DNA of 64,000 bases, from positions 62,001-126,000 of the forward strand of contig NZ_JAJJBU010000014.1 in NCBI RefSeq assembly GCF_020905375.1. Reading direction: 5' to 3'. Both the position numbers and the translations under genes were made by a program. The notes under the pieces were generated by a model. It made no database searches. It was not told the origin of the DNA and saw only the letters and a list, made by a program, of their open reading frames with translations. This document shows, one piece after another, positions 51,687 through 61,351 of the stretch; within the stretch, counting starts at the first letter, position 1; every line of letters starts with the position of its first letter. This stretch comes from Arthrobacter cryoconiti (GTDB lineage Bacteria; Actinomycetota; Actinomycetes; Actinomycetales; Micrococcaceae).

Positions 51687-53603
51687 ATGAGCGATACTTC
51701 CCTCAACACTGCTTCGCGCAATGACCTGCGCAACGTCGCCATTGTGGCGCACGTTGACCATGGCAAGACCACTTTGGTCGACGCCATGCTCAAGCAGACG
51801 CACTCATTTGCCGAACATAGCAATGTTGCCGAACGCGCCATGGATACCGGAGACCTGGAGCGCGAAAAAGGCATCACCATTTTGGCCAAGAACACCACGG
51901 TGGCCTACAACGGTCCGTCCGCTGATGGCCAGGTCATGACCATCAACGTCATCGACACCCCCGGCCACGCCGACTTCGGTGGCGAGGTGGAGCGCGGTCT
52001 GTCCATGGTTGACGGTGTTGTTCTCCTCGTAGACGCTTCCGAGGGCCCACTGCCGCAGACCCGCTTTGTGTTGCGTAAGGCACTCGCCGCGAAGCTGCCC
52101 GTAATTTTGCTGGTTAACAAAACCGACCGTCCCGACGCTCGCATCGACGAGGTCGTGGCCGAGTCCATGGACCTGCTGCTGGGCTTGGCATCGGACATGG
52201 CCGACGAAGTTCCGGACCTTGACCTGGACGCTGTCCTGAACGTTCCGGTTGTTTACGCATCCGGCAAGTTGGGACGTGCCTCAACCAAGCAGCCCGAAAA
52301 CGGTACCGCACCGGACAGCGAGGACCTTGAGCCGCTGTTCAAGACCATCATCGAGCACATCCCGGCACCTCGTTATAACCCCGAAGGTGTCCTGCAGGCA
52401 CACGTCACTAACCTTGACGCTTCCCCGTTCCTGGGCCGTTTGGCTCTGCTGCGCATCTTCAACGGCACCTTGCGCAAGGGCCAGACTGTTGCCTGGTGCC
52501 GCCAGGATGGAACCGTCAAGCCCGTCAAGATCACCGAATTGCTGGCAACCCAGGCCCTGACCCGTGTTCCGGCCGAGTCTGCCGGCCCTGGTGAAATCGT
52601 TGCTGTTGCCGGTATCGAGGACATCACCATTGGTGAAACCCTCACCGACTTGGAAAACCCGCAGCCGCTACCGCTGATCACGGTTGACCCGCCCGCCATC
52701 TCGATGACGATCGGTATTAACACCTCGCCACTTGCTGGCCGCGTCAAGGGTCACAAGGTCACTGCCCGCCAGGTCAAGGACCGCTTGGATAAGGAACTGG
52801 TCGGTAACGTCTCCTTGAAGGTTCTGCCAACCGAGCGTCCTGATGCTTGGGAAGTTCAGGGACGTGGCGAGCTTGCTCTGGCCATTTTGGTGGAGCAGAT
52901 GCGCCGTGAAGGTTTCGAGCTAACCGTGGGCAAGCCGCAGGTTGTGACCAAGCAGGTCAACGGCAAGACTCACGAGCCGATGGAACACATGACCATCGAC
53001 GTACCCGAGGAATACTTGGGTGGCGTAACCCAGCTCATGGCAGCCCGCAAGGGCCGTATGGTCAACATGGCCAACCATGGCACCGGTTGGTGCCGGATGG
53101 AATTCCTCGTTCCGGCCCGTGGCCTGATCGGTTTCCGCACCCGCTTCTTGACCGACACCCGCGGCGCCGGCATTGCCTCTTCGATCGCCGAGGGCTACGA
53201 GCCGTGGGCCGGCCCCATCGAATACCGCAACAATGGTTCGATCGTGGCTGACCGCTCTGGCGTCGTCACCCCGTTCGCGATGATCAAGCTCCAAGAACGC
53301 ATGAACTTCTTCGTGCAGCCGACCTCCGAGGTCTACGAAGGCATGATTGTTGGCGAGAACTCTCGCGCCGACGACATGGACGTGAACATCACGAAGGAGA
53401 AGCAGCTCACCAACATGCGTGCAGCTTCCTCGGACACCTTCGAGAACATGACACCGCCGCGCAACCTGACTCTGGAAGAGTCCCTTGAATTCGCTCGCGA
53501 AGACGAGTGCGTTGAGGTCACCCCGGAATCGATCCGTATCCGCAAGCTCATCCTGGACGCTTCCGACCGCGCCAAGGCTTTCCGTAGCCGCGCCAAGGCC
53601 TAA
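51687..53603 (+). CDS. typA: Ribosome-associated GTPase TypA/BipA
   Basis: A 638-residue translational GTPase: HVDHGKTTLVDAML (G1), RAMDTGDLEREKGITI (G2), DTPGHADFGGEVER (G3), NKTDRPDAR (G4), followed by EF-G-like domains and the TypA C-terminal region (GRGLIGFRTRFLTDTRGAGI). It acts on ribosomes under stress and in 50S assembly. No clear Shine-Dalgarno before the ATG. Codon use is strongly biased, as for a highly expressed gene. Confidence 0.97.
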   Translation: MSDTSLNTASRNDLRNVAIVAHVDHGKTTLVDAMLKQTHSFAEHSNVAERAMDTGDLEREKGITILAKNTTVAYNGPSADGQVMTINVIDTPGHADFGGEVERGLSMVDGVVLLVDASEGPLPQTRFVLRKALAAKLPVILLVNKTDRPDARIDEVVAESMDLLLGLASDMADEVPDLDLDAVLNVPVVYASGKLGRASTKQPENGTAPDSEDLEPLFKTIIEHIPAPRYNPEGVLQAHVTNLDASPFLGRLALLRIFNGTLRKGQTVAWCRQDGTVKPVKITELLATQALTRVPAESAGPGEIVAVAGIEDITIGETLTDLENPQPLPLITVDPPAISMTIGINTSPLAGRVKGHKVTARQVKDRLDKELVGNVSLKVLPTERPDAWEVQGRGELALAILVEQMRREGFELTVGKPQVVTKQVNGKTHEPMEHMTIDVPEEYLGGVTQLMAARKGRMVNMANHGTGWCRMEFLVPARGLIGFRTRFLTDTRGAGIASSIAEGYEPWAGPIEYRNNGSIVADRSGVVTPFAMIKLQERMNFFVQPTSEVYEGMIVGENSRADDMDVNITKEKQLTNMRAASSDTFENMTPPRNLTLEESLEFAREDECVEVTPESIRIRKLILDASDRAKAFRSRAKA

Positions 53604-53643
53604 TTGACCTACGCTTAAAGCAGCTATACAGGGAAATCCCAGG

Positions 53644-53681
53644 CAGCGGCCCGCCCCGGTTTACACCGGGGCGGGCCGCTG
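53644..53681 (+). terminator. Strong terminator of typA
   Basis: A perfect 17-bp GC-rich stem (53644-53660 with 53665-53681) and a TTAC loop. Only a short T-rich stretch follows. Confidence 0.85.
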
Positions 53682-53857
53682 GCGTTTAAGGTTTCATCTC
53701 GGTAAAGATCTTCAAAAAATGTGCGCTGGATTACTACCAAGTAACACTTCTTAGGTACGCTTGGCGGGTATGAGTTGGAACACTTTGCAGACTTCAACGA
53801 CGAATTTGCATCAGAAGTAGTCTCGACTCGCGTCCAATAAATAATCAAGGAGGCGGA

Positions 53858-55495
53858 ATGCGTTACTCGCGCACTTCCAAAGCACTGGGTCTGGCAGCAG
53901 TTCTAGCCATGTCCATCACCGCATGTGGCGGCACTTCAGGCGGCGGAGACACCGCGGCCAGTGGCGACACAACCAAAGTCATCACGGCCAACAACACGGA
54001 GCCGCAAAACGGCCTGTTGCCGGCTAACACCAACGAGGTTGGTGGCGGCAAGGTCATGGATCTGCTCTTCACCGGTCTGGTGAGCTATGACGTCAAGGGT
54101 GCAATTCAGAACGAGCTGGCCGATTCCATCGAGACCAAAGACTCGAAGAATTACACGATCAAGATCAAGTCTGGCCAGACTTTTAGTGATGGTTCAGCCA
54201 TTACGGCTAAGACGTTCGTGGATGCCTGGAACTTCGGTGCAGCGGCCAAGAATGCTCAGCTCAACAGCTACTTCTTCGAATCCATCAAGGGCTACGACGC
54301 AGTCAGCGCCAAGGATTCCACAGTAGAGACCATGGAAGGGTTGAAGGTCGTCGATGACACCACCTTCACCGTCGAGCTGGCCCAGCCAGAGTCCGACTTC
54401 CCGTTGCGTCTTGGCTACACGGCTTTCTACCCGCTTCCTGAGTCCGCCTACAAGGACCCCAAGGCCTTTGGCCAGGATCCCGTCGGCAACGGCCCGTACA
54501 AGTTAGCTGCAAACGGATGGCAGCACAACGTCTCCATCCAGTTGGTCCCGAACGAGAAGTACTCCGGTCCTCGCAAAGCCAAGAATGGCGGCGTGACCTT
54601 CAAGCTCTACAACAGCCCTGACGCTGCTTACACGGATATTCAGTCCGATAACTTGGATGTTTTGGATCAGGTTCCCCCGAGTGGCCTGCAGAACTTCAAG
54701 ACTGACTTCAAGGACCGCTTCGTCAACCAGCCGTATGCTGGTAACGCGACCATGGTGATCCCGAGCTACCTTCCTGAGTTCTCAGGCGAAGCAGGCATGC
54801 TGCGTCGCCAGGCCATCTCCATGTCGATTGACCGCCAGCAGATCATCGACAAGATCTTCTATGGCAACAAGAAGCCGGCCGTTGACTTCACCTCGCCGGT
54901 GCTCGATGGCTACAGCGACAGCCTCAAGGGCAACGATGCTCTGAAGTTTGACGCAGCCAAGGCCAAGGATCTCTGGGCACAGGCAGATAAGATCAGCCCG
55001 TGGCCGGCCGACAAGGTCTTCACCATCACCTCCAACATTGATGGTGCCGGTAACAAGGAATACATCACGGCCATGGCCAACCAGATCGCCACTAACCTGG
55101 GGATCAAGGCCGAGCTGAACCCGGTTGCCACGTTCAAGGAAATGCGCAACTTGGTCGGGAAAAAGGCTCTCACCGGTGGCTCACGCGCCGGCTGGCAGGC
55201 CGACTACCCGTCGCTGTACAACTTCCTCGGGCCGCTTTACGCGACTGGTGCAGGTTCCAATGATGGTAGCTACACCAACCCCGCATTCGACGCAAAGTTG
55301 AAGGAGGGCTTGGCCGCAACCAGTGTTGAAGCTGGCAACAAGCTCTTCAACGAGGCGCAGGAAATCCTACTCAAGGACCTGCCGGTCATCCCTCTTTGGT
55401 ACCAGGCAGTTCAGGGTGTTTGGAGCAACAACGTCAACCCGGTTCAGTTCGGCTGGAACGGCGTACCGCTGTACTACGAAATTACCGGTAAGTAA
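53858..55495 (+). CDS. oppA: Oligopeptide ABC transporter substrate-binding lipoprotein OppA
   Basis: A 545-residue OppA/DppA-type lipoprotein: lipobox SITAC (Cys23), ITANNTEPQNGLLPANTNEVGG, KSGQTFSDGSAITAKTFVDAWNF, QDPVGNGPYKLAANGW and the C-terminal LPVIPLWYQAVQGVWS. GGAGG lies before the ATG. It heads the opp operon but is followed by a partial terminator, allowing excess over permease. Confidence 0.93.
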   Translation: MRYSRTSKALGLAAVLAMSITACGGTSGGGDTAASGDTTKVITANNTEPQNGLLPANTNEVGGGKVMDLLFTGLVSYDVKGAIQNELADSIETKDSKNYTIKIKSGQTFSDGSAITAKTFVDAWNFGAAAKNAQLNSYFFESIKGYDAVSAKDSTVETMEGLKVVDDTTFTVELAQPESDFPLRLGYTAFYPLPESAYKDPKAFGQDPVGNGPYKLAANGWQHNVSIQLVPNEKYSGPRKAKNGGVTFKLYNSPDAAYTDIQSDNLDVLDQVPPSGLQNFKTDFKDRFVNQPYAGNATMVIPSYLPEFSGEAGMLRRQAISMSIDRQQIIDKIFYGNKKPAVDFTSPVLDGYSDSLKGNDALKFDAAKAKDLWAQADKISPWPADKVFTITSNIDGAGNKEYITAMANQIATNLGIKAELNPVATFKEMRNLVGKKALTGGSRAGWQADYPSLYNFLGPLYATGAGSNDGSYTNPAFDAKLKEGLAATSVEAGNKLFNEAQEILLKDLPVIPLWYQAVQGVWSNNVNPVQFGWNGVPLYYEITGK

Positions 55496-55511
55496 GTTTC
55501 TTAGCACCGTG

Positions 55512-55559
55512 GCGCAGTAAGGGGGAGCCGGTATTAATGCCGGGTCCCCCTTTCTGCGC
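55512..55559 (+). terminator. Hairpin between oppA and oppB
   Basis: Nested stems GCGCAG (55512) with CTGCGC, and AGGGGGA.CCGG (55520) with CCGG.TCCCCCT (to 55551), around TATTAATG, followed by TTTCT. A likely attenuator giving more OppA than OppBCDF. Confidence 0.75.
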
Positions 55560-55695
55560 TATTCAGGCATATTTGTGTAATTTTTCCGTACAATGTTCCG
55601 TGGACAGATCCCACTGGTCCCTGTACTGACAACTACTGAACAGGTAATTTCATGAACGAACTACAATCTGGGGCCTGGGGAGTGGTGACGCCGTA

Positions 55696-56622
55696 ATGGT
55701 CATGTTCACCTTCCGCCGTTTCCTGCAGTTGATTCCCGTGTTTTTTGGGGCAACGCTGCTGGTGTATTTCTTGGTCTTCGCGACCCCTGGCGACCCCATC
55801 GCCGCACTTTCAGGCGGCAAGCCGATGGCTCCCGCCGTCGAAGCCGCTCTGCGTGCCCAATACAATCTGGACCAACCTTTTTGGGTTCAATACGGCTTGT
55901 ATTTGAAAAATTTGGTGACACTGAACCTTGGCCAAACCTTCTCCGGCCAGGAAGTCTCCGCAGTCATTGGACGCGCATACCCCGTCACAGCCCGCCTTGC
56001 CGTCATGGCTCTCGCCTTCGAAGCAATCTTTGGTGTTTTCTTCGGCGTTATTGCCGGACTGCGCAAAGGCAAACTGTTTGATAGCACGGTCTTGGTTGCC
56101 TCATTGGTCGTCATCGCTGTCCCAACTTTTGTTCTGGGCTTCGTCCTCCAGCTCGTCATTGGTGTCCAGCTTGGCTGGGCTAAGCCGACGGTCAGCGGTA
56201 CCGCGCCTTGGAACCAACTGATACTGCCCGCGTTAGTCCTGGGGCTGGTCTCTTTGGCTTATGTCATTCGACTCACCCGCGCGTCCATCAGCGAGAACAT
56301 GAACGCTGATTATGTACGTACTGCCACGGCCAAAGGCTTAAGTCGTCGCCGTGTAGTAGTGGTCCATATCTTGCGAAACTCTCTCATCCCTGTGGTGACC
56401 TTCCTCGGTGCTGACTTAGGTGGCCTCATGGGTGGAGCAATCGTCACGGAAGGAATCTTCAACGTCCCCGGAATTGGCAATTTGTTGTACAAAGCAATTT
56501 TGAACGGTGAAACACCAACAGTCGTTGCTGTGGTGGGAATGTTGGTCATTGTCTTTGTGCTGGCCAACCTCGTTGTGGACCTCTTGTACGCATGGCTCGA
56601 CCCAAGGATTCGTTATGTCTGA
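55696..56622 (+). CDS. oppB: Oligopeptide ABC transporter permease OppB
   Basis: A 308-residue DppB/OppB permease with six helices: RRFLQLIPVFFGATLLVYFLVFATPGDP at the N-terminus and the EAA-type loop YVRTATAKGLSRRRVVVVHILRNSLIPVVTFLG. The start may be the ATG at 55696 or 55702. Its stop overlaps oppC by 8 bases. Confidence 0.93.
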   Translation: MVMFTFRRFLQLIPVFFGATLLVYFLVFATPGDPIAALSGGKPMAPAVEAALRAQYNLDQPFWVQYGLYLKNLVTLNLGQTFSGQEVSAVIGRAYPVTARLAVMALAFEAIFGVFFGVIAGLRKGKLFDSTVLVASLVVIAVPTFVLGFVLQLVIGVQLGWAKPTVSGTAPWNQLILPALVLGLVSLAYVIRLTRASISENMNADYVRTATAKGLSRRRVVVVHILRNSLIPVVTFLGADLGGLMGGAIVTEGIFNVPGIGNLLYKAILNGETPTVVAVVGMLVIVFVLANLVVDLLYAWLDPRIRYV

Positions 56623-57628
56623 GAACTTGACACCCGATAAAGGGACAACCGAACCGGTAACCCCGGTGACGCGGCAAGGAAAGATCTCCAGCCGCACCAT
56701 TGAACATTTTGTCGCGCCGCTGGAGGAAACTCCACTAGCTGCCGTTGACAACGTTGACGAGACCACTGTCTCGCTGAGCCTGTGGGCTGATGCGTGGCGG
56801 AATCTGCGTAAGCAGCCGCTCTTCATCATTTCCGCGCTGCTAATCCTCCTCGTGGTGGTGGTGGCAATTGTGCCAGGTCTATTTGCGCACGTTGACCCCA
56901 CCAGTTGTACGCTTGCAGATTCTGCAGAGGGTCCCCGTTCTGGGCACCCGTTGGGCTTCACCTTGCAGGGCTGTGATGTGTATTCACGCATGATTTATGG
57001 CACCCGTGCATCCTTGACTGTGGGTATCTTCACCACCCTTGGCGTGCTTATCATCGGCGGCATCATGGGTGCTCTGGCGGGCTACTATGGCGGTTGGCTA
57101 GATACAATTCTGGCCCGCTTGGCTGATATCTTCTTTGCCTTGCCGTTGATCCTAGGCGCCATCATCATCAACCAGTTGCCACTATTCCGTGACAACAAGA
57201 GCGTTTGGACAGTCGTAATTGCCCTGGTGGCCTTCGGATGGCCGCAAATTGCGCGTATCACCCGTGGTGCTGTCATTGAAAACCGCAATGCGGACTTTGT
57301 GATGGCCGCCAAGGCGCTGGGGCTCTCTCCGTTCCGGGCACTGATGAAGCACGTGGTCCCCAACTCTCTGGCGCCGATCATCGTCGTTGCCAGCATCTCG
57401 CTGGGAACCTTTATTGTGGCCGAGGCAACGCTGTCCTTCTTGGGGATTGGTTTGCCATTTAGCGTCATCTCCTGGGGCAACGACATCTCCGCTGCACAGA
57501 CGCAGGTTCGCAACAACCCCAGTGTGCTGCTCTGGCCGGCCGTGGCATTGTCCATTACGGTACTGAGTTTCATTATGCTCGGTGACGCCTTGCGTGACGC
57601 ACTGGACCCCAAAGCAAGGAAGCGGTGA
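56615..57628 (+). CDS. oppC: Oligopeptide ABC transporter permease OppC
   Basis: A 337-residue DppC/OppC permease: ~80-residue cytoplasmic N-terminus, first helix at about 82-104 (FIISALLILLVVVVAIVPGLFA), extracytoplasmic loop with HPLGFTLQGCDVYSRMIYGTRASL, and EAA loop DFVMAAKALGLSPFRALMKHVVPNSLAPIIV. Start within the oppB 3' end (ATGTCTGA). Confidence 0.93.
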   Translation: MSENLTPDKGTTEPVTPVTRQGKISSRTIEHFVAPLEETPLAAVDNVDETTVSLSLWADAWRNLRKQPLFIISALLILLVVVVAIVPGLFAHVDPTSCTLADSAEGPRSGHPLGFTLQGCDVYSRMIYGTRASLTVGIFTTLGVLIIGGIMGALAGYYGGWLDTILARLADIFFALPLILGAIIINQLPLFRDNKSVWTVVIALVAFGWPQIARITRGAVIENRNADFVMAAKALGLSPFRALMKHVVPNSLAPIIVVASISLGTFIVAEATLSFLGIGLPFSVISWGNDISAAQTQVRNNPSVLLWPAVALSITVLSFIMLGDALRDALDPKARKR

Positions 57629-59424
57629 CGCACGTGAGTCACATTAACAACGCAAAGTCCGTGGATTCTAAGACGGCACGCGACGCGGATACTCCTTTAC
57701 TGGAAATTCGGGATTTGGCGATCACTTTTGATACGTCCAACGGTCCGGTACACGCCGTACGCAACGCTCACCTGAGCATCATGCCCGGGGAGACGGTAGC
57801 CATTGTAGGTGAGTCCGGTTCGGGTAAATCCACCACAGCACTGGCTGCTATCGGCCTGCTGCCGAGCAACGGCCGTGTCTCCGGTGGTCAGATCTTCTTT
57901 GACGGCGAAGATATCACCAAGGCCAGCAGTAAGCGGATCGTGGAACTTCGTGGCAGCTCGATCGGCATGGTTCCCCAGGATCCTATGTCGAACTTGAATC
58001 CGGTCTGGAAGATTGGGTTCCAGGTCAAGGAGACATTGAAGGCTAATGGCTTGGCTGGCGCTAACTCCAAAGAACGTGTCGCGGAGGTGCTTGCTGAGGC
58101 AGGATTGCCGGACGCTGCGGCCCGTGCCAAGCAGTACCCACACGAGTTCTCTGGTGGAATGCGCCAGCGGGCACTGATCGCTATTGGTCTTGCATGCCGC
58201 CCGCGCTTGCTCATCGCTGATGAGCCCACGTCAGCACTTGACGTGACGGTGCAGCGGCAGATTTTGGACCATTTGGATCGAATGACGACTGAGCTGGGCA
58301 CTGCAGTGCTGCTGATCACCCACGACCTCGGCCTCGCGGCGGAACGTGCTGAGAAATTAGTTGTTATGTACAAGGGCCAAGTTGTTGAGTCCGGGCCTGC
58401 CTTGGAGATTTTGCGCAACCCGCAGCACCCGTACACGCAACGCTTGGTGAACTCAGCTCCGTCAATGGCATCTCAACGGCTACAGTCTCAGAAAGCCAAG
58501 GATGCCCTGGCATCTGCTGCGGCGCAGACGCAGGAGAGCGTCTCCGCCGATGGGCACTCGGTACCTGTGGCCAAGGATCCAATGGTCGTGCCCTCCTCAG
58601 TGAGCCCCGTTATCCCTGGACATGCGGCCAAGGGTGAGACCATCTTGGAGATTAAAAACCTCACCAAGGTGTTCAAACTTCGCGGAGCACTGGGTAAGGC
58701 CACCGATTTCAAAGCGGTTGACGATATTTCCTTCAGCGTGCCGCGCGGGAGCACTACAGCCATTGTGGGGGAGTCCGGTTCGGGCAAGTCCACTGTGGCG
58801 CAGATGACATTGAGTTTGTTGGCGCCAACTGAGGGAAGCATCCTCTTTGACGGCGTGGAGGTGAACACGCTCAAGGGGAAGGCTCTTTTTGACTTCCGAC
58901 GTCGTGTCCAGCCGATCTTCCAGGATCCTTACGGCTCACTTGATCCGATGTTCAACATCTACCGGACCATTGAAGAACCGTTGAAGATCCACAAGATCGG
59001 AGACAAGAAGTCACGGGAGAAAAAGGTTCGTGAATTGTTGGATCAGGTTTCCATGCCTGCCTCCACCATGCAGCGGTACCCGAATGAGCTCTCCGGCGGC
59101 CAGCGCCAGCGCATTGCCATTGCGCGGGCGCTAGCTTTGAATCCCGATGTGATCATCTGTGACGAGGCAGTGTCAGCGCTTGACGTGCTGGTACAGGCGC
59201 AGGTGTTGAACCTGCTCAATGAGTTGCAGGAAGAATTGGGACTGACGTACCTGTTCATCACCCACGACCTTGCTGTGGTCCGCCAGATCGCAGACAACGT
59301 CTGCGTTATGCAGCACGGCCGGATTGTGGAGACCTCCAGCACCGATGAGGTCTTCAACAACCCCAAGCAGGTCTACACGCAAGAACTGTTGAATGCTATT
59401 CCTGGGGCTAGTCTCTTGGTCTAA
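57625..59424 (+). CDS. Oligopeptide ABC transporter ATPase, OppD and OppF fused
   Basis: A 599-residue protein with two ABC ATPase domains in tandem. Each has a Walker A GESGSGKST, a signature (FSGGMRQR in the first, LSGGQRQR in the second) and a Walker B (LLIADEPTSALD; VIICDEAVSALD). The OppD/F C-terminal region HPYTQRLVNSAPSM ends the first half. Fused OppDF is common in actinobacteria. The GTG start overlaps the oppC stop (GTGA). Confidence 0.94.
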   Translation: MTHVSHINNAKSVDSKTARDADTPLLEIRDLAITFDTSNGPVHAVRNAHLSIMPGETVAIVGESGSGKSTTALAAIGLLPSNGRVSGGQIFFDGEDITKASSKRIVELRGSSIGMVPQDPMSNLNPVWKIGFQVKETLKANGLAGANSKERVAEVLAEAGLPDAAARAKQYPHEFSGGMRQRALIAIGLACRPRLLIADEPTSALDVTVQRQILDHLDRMTTELGTAVLLITHDLGLAAERAEKLVVMYKGQVVESGPALEILRNPQHPYTQRLVNSAPSMASQRLQSQKAKDALASAAAQTQESVSADGHSVPVAKDPMVVPSSVSPVIPGHAAKGETILEIKNLTKVFKLRGALGKATDFKAVDDISFSVPRGSTTAIVGESGSGKSTVAQMTLSLLAPTEGSILFDGVEVNTLKGKALFDFRRRVQPIFQDPYGSLDPMFNIYRTIEEPLKIHKIGDKKSREKKVRELLDQVSMPASTMQRYPNELSGGQRQRIAIARALALNPDVIICDEAVSALDVLVQAQVLNLLNELQEELGLTYLFITHDLAVVRQIADNVCVMQHGRIVETSSTDEVFNNPKQVYTQELLNAIPGASLLV

Positions 59425-59454
59425 CGGAAGACCGTATTGCATAAGCTTGACGCC

Positions 59455-59498
59455 AAAAGGCCGGTGTCCCTAGTTCATCTGGGGTACACCGGCCTTTT
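59455..59498 (+). terminator. Intrinsic terminator of the opp operon
   Basis: AAAAGGCCGGTGT pairs with ACACCGGCCTTTT across a ~18-nt centre that contains a further CCC/GGG pairing; the 3' arm ends in TTTT. Confidence 0.88.
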
Positions 59499-59555
59499 GT
59501 GTGTGCTGGGCTGAGCTAGTGCCGACCAGACGTGGGGAACGGGTAGATTGGTGGC

Positions 59556-60527
59556 ATGAGTTCGAGCATGTGCGCACCAACGTCAGACCAGCGGGCGCCT
59601 GCGCTTCTCCCGGGTGTCGGTCCGAACGCCACACTTCTATTTGTCCATGCCCATCCGGACGATGAAACCATTGTCACCGGGGCGACCATGGCGGCCTACG
59701 CTGGCGCCGGAGCGCGGGTGATTCTCCTGACATGTACCCGGGGTGAGCTAGGTGAGGTCATCCCAGCGGAGCTGGGTCATCTGGAGGTGGGCCGTGAGCT
59801 GCGCCTTCCGCAAGAGGCAAGCTCCTCTGTGGAAGGGAAGCTCGACGCCGGTCCCTCACGAGCTGCTGCCGCCGAAAGTAACGAGTTGCCACAAGGATCG
59901 AACCAGGCGGACGGAAGCGGTTTGGCACAAGAACGCGAACGCGAACTTACTGGCGCCTTGGATGCCCTAGGCGTTAGCGAACACTTTTTCTTAGGCCAGG
60001 GGATCACTGCCCCCGCGTCGGGACCGGTGGTCTTCAGAGATTCGGGTATGGCGTGGGGTGCCGATGGGCGGGCCGAGGCTGCCGCTACTGTACTGGACGG
60101 CTCGCTGTCACGCACGCCCCTTGACGTGCTGGCTCCTCTCGCCGCCGCAGCCATTCGCGCGTCCCGACCCGACGCTGTTATCACCTATGCAGCAGACGGA
60201 GGCTATGGGCATCCGGACCATGTCCGCACTCATCAGTTGGTCATGTGTGCACTGGAATTAGCCGTCCGCCAAGATGGCAATGTTCCGGGCTGGGCAGTCC
60301 CGCATGTCTTTGCCATCGTCAGTGATCGTCCACAACGACCTCTTGAGCCTGAGCTGCCCAGACTGGCGGTCGTTGGGGATACCGCGGCGAAGACAGCAGC
60401 CATGCGTGCACATCGCACCCAAATCAGCGTCTCAGGGGACAAGTTTGCACTCTCGGATAACGAGTGGCATGAGATCGCTGGAGTTGAAGAATTCGTATCA
60501 CTGCCATCGCCTAGGATCTGCGGATGA
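59556..60527 (+). CDS. mshB: GlcNAc-Ins deacetylase MshB (mycothiol synthesis)
   Basis: A 323-residue zinc deacetylase of the LmbE/PIG-L family: AHPDDE (His33, Asp35, Asp36), TGATMAAYAGAGARVILLTCTRGELGEV and the third metal ligand in GYGHPDHVRTHQL. It removes acetate from GlcNAc-inositol. A ~35-residue Ser/Ala/Glu-rich insert sits at about 90-125. TAGATT lies 6 nt before the ATG: leaderless. Its stop overlaps the next start (ATGA). Confidence 0.93.
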   Translation: MSSSMCAPTSDQRAPALLPGVGPNATLLFVHAHPDDETIVTGATMAAYAGAGARVILLTCTRGELGEVIPAELGHLEVGRELRLPQEASSSVEGKLDAGPSRAAAAESNELPQGSNQADGSGLAQERERELTGALDALGVSEHFFLGQGITAPASGPVVFRDSGMAWGADGRAEAAATVLDGSLSRTPLDVLAPLAAAAIRASRPDAVITYAADGGYGHPDHVRTHQLVMCALELAVRQDGNVPGWAVPHVFAIVSDRPQRPLEPELPRLAVVGDTAAKTAAMRAHRTQISVSGDKFALSDNEWHEIAGVEEFVSLPSPRICG

Positions 60528-60955
60528 GTGTTCCGAAAGAGAGAGATCCAAAGGAGGCGGCAGACTTGGGGAACGAGTCGCGCTTGCCTAAACCGCGGCG
60601 CTGGGCTGTGATCGCTGCGGCCGTGGGGGCCGGCATGGGCACTGGCTTGTTGGGTACGGCCCTGCACGGACATGCACTCTACATAGATAAGACGGTGCTT
60701 CCCTTGGGTGCAGCGGCTGCGTTGCTCATGCTGGCCGCCGTCGAACTTTTCGTGGGCCTGTGGAGCAGGAGCGCCTGGCTGGTAGTGCTATGCGGTGGTG
60801 CGGCGTACCTGACTGCGGGCCTGCTGTCGTTGCAGTTGGGCGGATTCGGAATGATTTCTAGCAATCTTCAAGGCACGGTTTGGCTCTACGGCATCGCCGT
60901 GATCACTCCCTTGCTCTCTTGGTGGGCCGCCGCGGTCCTGCGTCGGAGCAAATAG
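60524..60955 (+). CDS. DUF6113-type four-helix membrane protein
   Basis: A 143-residue protein, coupled to mshB by a 4-base overlap. Polar N-terminus, then about four membrane helices (about 29-49, 58-77, 82-101, 116-137). The position behind mshB is the one usual for DUF6113 proteins in Micrococcales; function is unknown. Confidence 0.75.
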   Translation: MSVPKERDPKEAADLGNESRLPKPRRWAVIAAAVGAGMGTGLLGTALHGHALYIDKTVLPLGAAAALLMLAAVELFVGLWSRSAWLVVLCGGAAYLTAGLLSLQLGGFGMISSNLQGTVWLYGIAVITPLLSWWAAAVLRRSK

Positions 60956-60991
60956 CGAGCGTCGAAGTGAGAGTTCCTGAACCGTTGAGGG

Positions 60992-61225
60992 TTAGAGCGG
61001 AAAACGGCGTTCGCGCCGCGCCGGGGGCGGGGGCACAGCTTTGGCGAGTTGGACATCCTCGAACTTGATCTGGACATCGCCGCTGCGGGTAGTCACCGTG
61101 GCGTGCAGGGCGTCGCGGGCACTCAAGGTGCCAAGCGCATCCGTGGTGCCGCCCTCGATCCTATAGCGCACCACCACGCGAGTGCCGAAGGGGAGTGTGG
61201 AAAGTCTTTTCAGTGCCTCATTCAC
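60992..61225 (-). CDS. Small protein like the N-terminal domain of Rv0428c-type acetyltransferases
   Basis: A 77-residue beta-rich protein: LPFGTRVVVRYRIEGGTTDALGTLSARDALHATVTTRSGDVQIKFEDVQLAKAVPPPP. This matches the SH3-like segment that precedes the GNAT domain in Rv0428c-type proteins, here free-standing. Function unknown. It is convergent with the DUF6113-type gene and divergent from fdxA. Confidence 0.7.
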   Translation of the reverse strand: MNEALKRLSTLPFGTRVVVRYRIEGGTTDALGTLSARDALHATVTTRSGDVQIKFEDVQLAKAVPPPPARRERRFPL

Positions 61226-61351
61226 CCCTTTATGCTAGTTCCCCGACACCTGAGGTAGTGCCAAGATGCACCGTTGCCCGGAGTGAGGGATAATGAAGGT
61301 AACTCCGGCCCCAGCCGGCTACTAGCTATTTTTTGTGAGGAAGGTCGGGAC

